A DNA stretch of 64,000 nucleotides from Raffaelea ambrosiae (lineage: Eukaryota; Ascomycota; Sordariomycetes; Ophiostomatales; Ophiostomataceae), in the NCBI GenBank assembly GCA_002778195.1, contig PCDI01000003.1, forward strand, positions 930,001-994,000, given 5' to 3'. The notes beneath the pieces were generated by a model. It was given only the letters and a program-made list of their open reading frames with translations. It was not told the origin of the DNA and did no database searches. Shown here in pieces: positions 58,555 through 64,000 of this stretch; the stretch's first letter is position 1, and each line of letters begins with the position of its first letter. The translations under genes and the position numbers were made by a program.

Positions 58555-60891
58555 ATGATCTTTGGCAAGAAGAAACAGGTATGTTGGCTGTCTTTGTTTT
58601 TTAATTTACTTTTCGTTTGCGTGTGCTCTATTCTGAATATGCTTCATCTGTACTGACACGACATAGAAGAACCTGGGTGAGGTGCAGCCCGTCAATAACT
58701 TGAACAGGACCCCGGGAAGCGCAGGCGTACGACGTCGAGACGACTCACGAGCAGCAGCACAGACACCGCCACCGAAGAGGAGGAAACCCGATCCCGATGT
58801 TGTGGCGAGCCCATTTACAAAGAAGGACACCAGTGGAGAGAGGTGGGGGCCCGGTGATGCAGCAACAGGGAACCAGGTGGACCTTTGGTGGTCCTCCTCG
58901 TCGCCCAAGCCGAGCCCTGTCGAAAGCCGGACCAGCAAAGACGACAACACGCACAAAGACCCCCAGACGGTAGCGATGGATGCACGCCCCAGAAATAACC
59001 AGATGCCGCGACCACGGGAAAACGGGCCCCCTTCGCGGCGAGACGAGCTTCACAATGCTCATGGTCACTCAGGGGCGGCGCAGAGCATCAGCAGTCAAGA
59101 TAACGATGACGAGTCCGTGGTGGAGCTTGTGAGGGTGGCCAAGAAGGGACCTGCGGTAAACACCAACCTGTCCGTCACCATCCAAGACGGCCCGCCCAAG
59201 CAGCGGTTTCGGGAACGCATGAAAAACGCACTGCCTGCTCTGACGCGAGACGCGAAGCCAGCGGATACCAAGCCAAGACGCAAGTCGCCGGGACGCAAGT
59301 CGCCGGAACGGGCAACAGTCACCAGGCATGACGTGCTGAAGCGGTCTGCATACGAGACCAAGCACCACAACGATAGCCTGGATGAGCTGTCCACGGACCA
59401 CTACCTCGAGCGGCCGACGAAAAAGACCAAGAGGATTTCGTTGAGCGACGAGCCACCACGCGAGACGATGACAGCTAGACAGCTCGGCTCACAGGACGGG
59501 GCCAACAATTCCGGCAAAGCTGTCCCAGTATCCCGGACGATCCAGGCGATTATCGATGAGCCGCTGCTGGTGAAGGCGGCTGCGTGCCACCCACGGTACA
59601 TCTTTCAAGCTCGCGAGGCCCGTAGCGAGAACGAGAGGGGACAACATGGTCCGCTCGAACTGAGCATCCATCCACAACACCCAGCCGTGCTTTACCCCCG
59701 GGATAGGGCTCGAGTCAAAGACAACGACCTGGCCTGGATCCGCGTCGATCTGCAAAGTATCAACACGTTGAGGTGGAACGCCAACTCGAGCATTTGCATC
59801 TTGGCCAGGCCTCAGCAGGCTGGGACATACGCCACGTTGGTGCTGCGGTTTGCCACTGTGACGGATGCGCGGCTTTTCAAGGCGTGGGCAGACGCATCTG
59901 AGTACTCGCGATTGTTCAAGGTGAACGAGCCGTCCGTGTAAGCACTACCTTGCCAGAACTTCCCGGGAAAGAAGGACTAGTGAAGATCGACGTGTGCTGA
60001 CAAGCCGTTCTCGGCTCTTTGCAGGGAGAAACTGGCAAAAATATTTGATCGCATAGTGGGCGAGGTCAAAGAAGAGATTGAGAAGCGTGCCAACGACGGT
60101 GCCAGAGAGGGTGCTTCTGCGAAGCGGGCAAGTAGTGAGACGAAAGGCGCCTCTCCTCCAATATCCAGTGCGAAGAAAGCGGCCGACATCCCAGTTCTCT
60201 CACGAGCCAGGCAGCGGGAATCGCCTACTCTGCGATCCAGAATGGGCGCCCAAAACGCGCTGTTGTCGTCACCCGCGTCCACCTACTTGACCAGAACGGA
60301 ACGTCGCAGCCGTGGCCTGGTGACTGTTGACTTAGAAGACACTGGGCCGAGCAAACAGCCACCCGACGTGCTCTTGAGCGTCGAAAATCCAGAAGATGTG
60401 GATGGGCCACCCCGGCTGCGCCGCGGTATTGCTAGAAGAACCCGGTCTGTCAGCAGACTCACATTCAATGACGACGAGATTCCGCCGCCTGTGGAGCGTT
60501 GGACAGAGCAGAATCCCGACTGGGCAAAGGACTGGAGAGTGCCGCTGTCCTACTCCCGCACGATGATCGACAAAGACGACGTCGGCCGCCTTGACGAAGG
60601 CCAGTATCTCAACGACAATGTCATCAACTTCTACCTGCAGTATCTGCAAAACTCTCTCAAGAAGTCACACTCCGTCTTGGCCAAGCGAGTCTACTTCCAC
60701 AACACCTTCTTCTACGGAAAGCTGAGGCCAGAACGAGGCAGGACCATCTCCTTTGACGATATCAGGCGGTGGACTGCCAAAATCGACCTCTTTTCCTACG
60801 ATTACATCGTGGTGCCTGTCAACGAGTCCGCACATTGGTGGGTTGCCATCATCTGCAATGTGCGCAAGATTCTGGCCGCAGCCATGCCGAC

Positions 60892-60923
<32 letters not shown>

Positions 60924-62218
60924 TGGAACCAGAACTGGAACCAGAAACAGTCGCAAAGCCCGAGTCTTCCTCACCAGTCGACGGTCCGCCTCGCACAACG
61001 AAATGTGTCACCATTGATGACGCAGAAGGCGACAGCACCGAAACCCTGGTCGAAAGCCCAATCTTGGTGACTTCACCGAAGCCACAGGAGGCAAAGGATG
61101 GGGACACTGTTGTGGAGATCAAAAAGTTGGCGCCCATCGATGTCGATGCTGACAGCTCTGTCTCAGGGCCGCGGAAAGCGGATTCAACGCCCATCGTCAT
61201 AGACTCAACGGATAAAGAGCCGCCAGCCAGGGAGAAGGAGGTTGTCCAAACCGTCGTGGTGGACGCCAACGGCAAGGCTGGTGATGAAAACGACGAAGAC
61301 GATGTCAAGGAAATCAAGAGCGACATTGTCGCCCCTCCACCACCCTCCAACACAGCCCGCAGACCCACGAAGAAAGGCAACAGGGTGTTTATCCCAAGCG
61401 CCAGGAAGCAGGATCCCAAAGACCCCAGAATCTTCACGTTGGACTCGCTCGGCGGCGTGCACAGCGCTCCGGTCGACCATCTGAAGCAGTGGCTGATGGC
61501 CGAGATTGCAGAGAGAAAGGGCGTCAAGCCGCTGGATCCGGGCCGGCTGGGGACGACGGCCAAGGCCATCCCCGAGCAAGAAAATTTTTGCGACTGCGGT
61601 GTCTACCTCCTGATGTACGTGTCCGAGTTTATCAAGGACCCGGATGGCTTTATTGAAGACATCGTCTTGCGGAACCAGCGGACGTGGGACACGTCCGCCT
61701 CGAGCATGCGTGTCCAGCTGCGCGAGCTCATCCTGCACAAACAGCGCGAGTTTCAGGCCGCCGAGGAAGCGCGCAAGAAGCCGAAAGCCGCGCACAAGCA
61801 GCGTCCATCCACAAGTGCGGGAGAATCAAAGGGCAGCGGCCAGGGAAGCCCAGCGAGCAGCCGAGCAGACTCGTCTCCTCTGGTGGCCCACACGCCAAGG
61901 CCTGCGGCACCGCCTGTACGGGCATCATCGTCCGAATCTCATGCGGCTGCTGCTGCTCCTCCTCCGCCGCTTCTGAATCACCGTTCGCATCCAGAGACTG
62001 GCCTGGATAGTGCTTTGGACATGGCCTCCTCGCTGGTGATCTTCCCAGCGGGGGGTGAAAGCAACAACAGCCATGATGTGGTCATGGTCGATGCCACGAG
62101 CGAGAGGCATCGACGCGAGTCATCAGGCGAGTCGGCCGCGGCCGTCAGCCCGCCGGAGCAGGGCGTCAGCTCTCCGTTCAAAGTTGCGTCACCCGATGTA
62201 TTCGCGCCGGCGCTCTAG
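58555..62218 (+). CDS. ulp2: SUMO-specific cysteine protease, Ulp2/SENP6-7 type (C48)
   Basis: Removes SUMO, especially chains, from nuclear proteins. Exons 58555-58578 (MIFGKKKQ), 58667-59937 and 60025-62218 give 1,162 residues. The N-terminal half is disordered and basic. A domain near residues 300-420 (IDEPLLVKAAACHP, LSIHPQHPAVLYP, DLAWIRVDL, LVLRFATV) resembles a PH-like fold. The protease core starts near 60550 with LSYSRTMIDKDDVGRLDEGQYLNDNVINFYLQYL. Catalytic residues: His in SAHWW (60833-60835), Asp in TLDSLGG (61442-61444), Gln at 61577-61579 and Cys in CDCGVYLL (61595-61597). Between His and Asp lies an acidic insertion of about 180 residues with Pro-Glu repeats, as in Ulp2/SENP6-7 and unlike Ulp1. 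The frame continues after the TAG; see the next entry. Confidence 0.93.
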
Positions 62219-63088
62219 GGGCAGCGTGGTCGCATGCAGACAGTGACCGTGACTCCAAAAGCCAAGGGTCCATCGAGGGACAAGGTCAGGAGCATGACCA
62301 AGGGAACGGCAGAGGGCACCATGTATAGCACCTCCCGACGTGCGCCCAGGACCACGTACAATGCGACGCCGTTGGGCATGGTTGTGGACCATCAGAGATT
62401 ACCTCAACAGCCAGCTCTCCAGGTCTCTGCATCCATTCTCATGTCGAAGCTGGAGATTGGAGGCACTCCTGGGACCAAGAGGAAGCCAGCTTCCAGTGCG
62501 GTGACATCGCCTTCGCCGACACGTCCTGCGACGAAAGCAATCCCGTCAGATCGGTCCATGGGCCGTCGCACTGAAAGACCGGCTCTGGAGGCCAGGAGAC
62601 CGCAACTCAAACGGAGAGGTTGGTGGACTGAGAAGGATAGCCATGGTGGTGGCCGCCGCCACGGTATACGTGGATACCATGATGACCACAACTATGATGG
62701 CGACGATGACGTTGACGACGACGACAACAATATTGATGGCGATGTCGTTGAGATCCGCGGCCGACCCTGGAAGCCCGAGATCGGCTGTGCGCCCTCCCAG
62801 TTTACCAGTCCATACACCGCCACGCCTCGGCCTGCGCGGTCCCTGCAGCCCACGCAGACAACAGATTGGCCGATGGCTACTCCAAGTACCAGGCCGTCCT
62901 TAGCCCGGTCAGACCACGATGTGACTGGGAATTCGCAGCAAGCGGATATTCGCAGGATGCTGAGTCTGCCGAACGAGGAGTGTTTGGGTCTGGTTGGCAG
63001 TTCATCTCTGCCACTGGTCGTGTCGGACGACGAGAAGCAGCCATTCCAGCACGGGAGACTGGCGAAGAGACCGAAGCTCGGGATGTAA
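62219..63088 (+). other. Same-frame open extension behind the ulp2 stop codon
   Basis: After TAG (62216-62218) the same frame stays open to TAA at 63086-63088: 289 sense codons, 285 of them from the first ATG (62234). The extension reads like protein: EIGGTPGTKRKP, an Asp-rich tract, VVEIRGRPWKPEIG, and a basic end KRPKLGM. It may be the true C-terminus of the protease, reached if the TAG is a sequence error, a recent nonsense mutation, a read-through site or within a small intron. A 42-base GT-AG segment (62198-62239) would remove it in frame but lacks a branch-point match and has a poor donor (GTATTC). As an independent gene it would start only 15 bases after the stop, unusual in a fungus. 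Confidence 0.55.
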
Positions 63089-63812
63089 GCCAGCACGGGG
63101 AGGCAGAGAGCAGAAACCGAGAAGACGAGTGTGGGCATGGCGAAGGAGTGGATTGCCAAACAGGAGTTTATTGCGTTCTGGGAATTTCTTGGTTGTCCAA
63201 GTAATAGTGATGTGCTATTTTTGCGTTGTGCGTGGCCGCAGATTGCGTCAGCCTGGTAAGGAAAGGTAAGCGGATGGGAAGCGAGCATGAGTGGGATCGA
63301 ACGGAAAGTCAACATAGCATGGATTTGTGTATGGTTACACGGAACTGTTGTTCTGTCATTCGTTGTTTGCCTTTTTTTTTTTTGTTCAGATTTGACGGAG
63401 TTCTGGGATCATGGCAGCATTATCAACGAAAGACACACGGCCAAGGTCAAGCAGGCTGGAGAGAGAGCATTTGTTAGTTATTTGTTACAGCCCCCTGTTT
63501 ACGTTGAACGTTTCATACAAAGTATTCACACAAGGTGATTCATTACACCCTGTAAACTTGCACCGAAGATGGGAGGCCAACAAGATGAAGTGACGACGTC
63601 AAGTAAACTTGACAAGCATCAACGAATACGGCCCGAAGACTCCAGACAAATCAGTCGAGGTGGACAAGAAAAAAGAATTATTTTATTTGAAATGGCCTTT
63701 TCCCCTATTCCACTGTCCAAAACTCCAAGTATGTAAATGCTATCTTGTATGAATGCAAATCATAATTTCTGTCCCCAAACAAAAAAGTGATCTTTCCGAA
63801 CAGTCCCTTCTA
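63089..63812. other. Convergent spacer
   Basis: About 0.7 kb of facing 3' UTRs; nothing recognised. Confidence 0.5.
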
Positions 63813-64000
63813 TCAGTCTGTTGTCTTCTTGGCCTTGCTCGACACCCCGTTTGCCAGGAGCTTCAGGCCATTCACACCGTTCACGGGGGCCTTTTGGGCG
63901 ACCACGCTCTGCCGAGGCACCTCAAACACCACCGCGCCGTTGCGCGCTCCGGTCGTCCCGCCCCAGCGGCCCAGCCGGTGCTCCCGTCCGACCGCCACGA
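63813..64000 (-). CDS. 3' end of an unidentified gene, partial
   Basis: A minus-strand frame open from the right edge to a stop at 63813 (62 codons visible). The sequence GREHRLGRWGGTTGARNGAVVFEVPRQSV looks structured, with a Lys/Ala-rich tail (KLLANGVSSKAKKTTD). It has the GC3 bias of the real genes, and no ATG precedes it in the window. Too little is visible for a family call. Confidence 0.55.
   Translation of the reverse strand, partial: VAVGREHRLGRWGGTTGARNGAVVFEVPRQSVVAQKAPVNGVNGLKLLANGVSSKAKKTTD

Overview
The window is nuclear DNA of a filamentous ascomycete fungus, most likely a sordariomycete. Genes are intron-poor to moderately split. Introns have GTAAGT/GTATGT donors, CTAAC-type branch points and CAG/TAG acceptors. 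Coding sequence is GC-rich at third positions and full of in-frame CAG/CAA/AAC tracts, and the spacers are long and pyrimidine-rich. The products are typical fungal housekeeping and regulatory proteins. No species is assigned. There is one ambiguous base (22334).

Layout, left to right: the 3' part of an unnamed serine/lysine-rich protein gene (1-1827, +). A very long CTD-kinase gene of the Ctk1/CDK12 type (3027-8109, -), with an RS-like and glutamine-rich N-terminal half that is interrupted by an apparent 1-base frame error in a run of 11 G. A hypothetical protein (10566-11417, -). Glycogen synthase with five exons (13988-16525, +). An F-box/LRR-like protein (19842-22198, +). A roughly 12.9 kb stretch without a supportable gene, carrying several minisatellites and dispersed TACTATGTA-type palindromes (22199-35085). 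A low-complexity hypothetical protein (35086-37590, +). A fatty-acid elongase with four exons (40244-41563, -). Cytochrome c oxidase subunit VI (45002-46099, +). A chromodomain protein fused to an Hda2/Hda3-like domain and a coiled coil (47191-52249, -). A secreted acid-sphingomyelinase-like phosphodiesterase (54785-57195, +). A Ulp2/SENP6-7-type SUMO protease (58555-62218, +), whose reading frame stays open for 285 codons from the first ATG behind a single TAG. The 3' end of another gene at the right edge (63813-64000, -).

The genes do not form a pathway or a secondary-metabolite cluster. They are monocistronic units covering transcription elongation, chromatin silencing, SUMO removal, storage carbohydrate, lipid metabolism and respiration. 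No tRNA, rRNA, CRISPR array, intact transposon or virus-derived gene was found by eye. The points most worth a second look are the two reading-frame anomalies (CTK1 poly-G, ULP2 TAG), the chromodomain-Hda2/3 fusion, and the repeat-bearing gene-poor interval.
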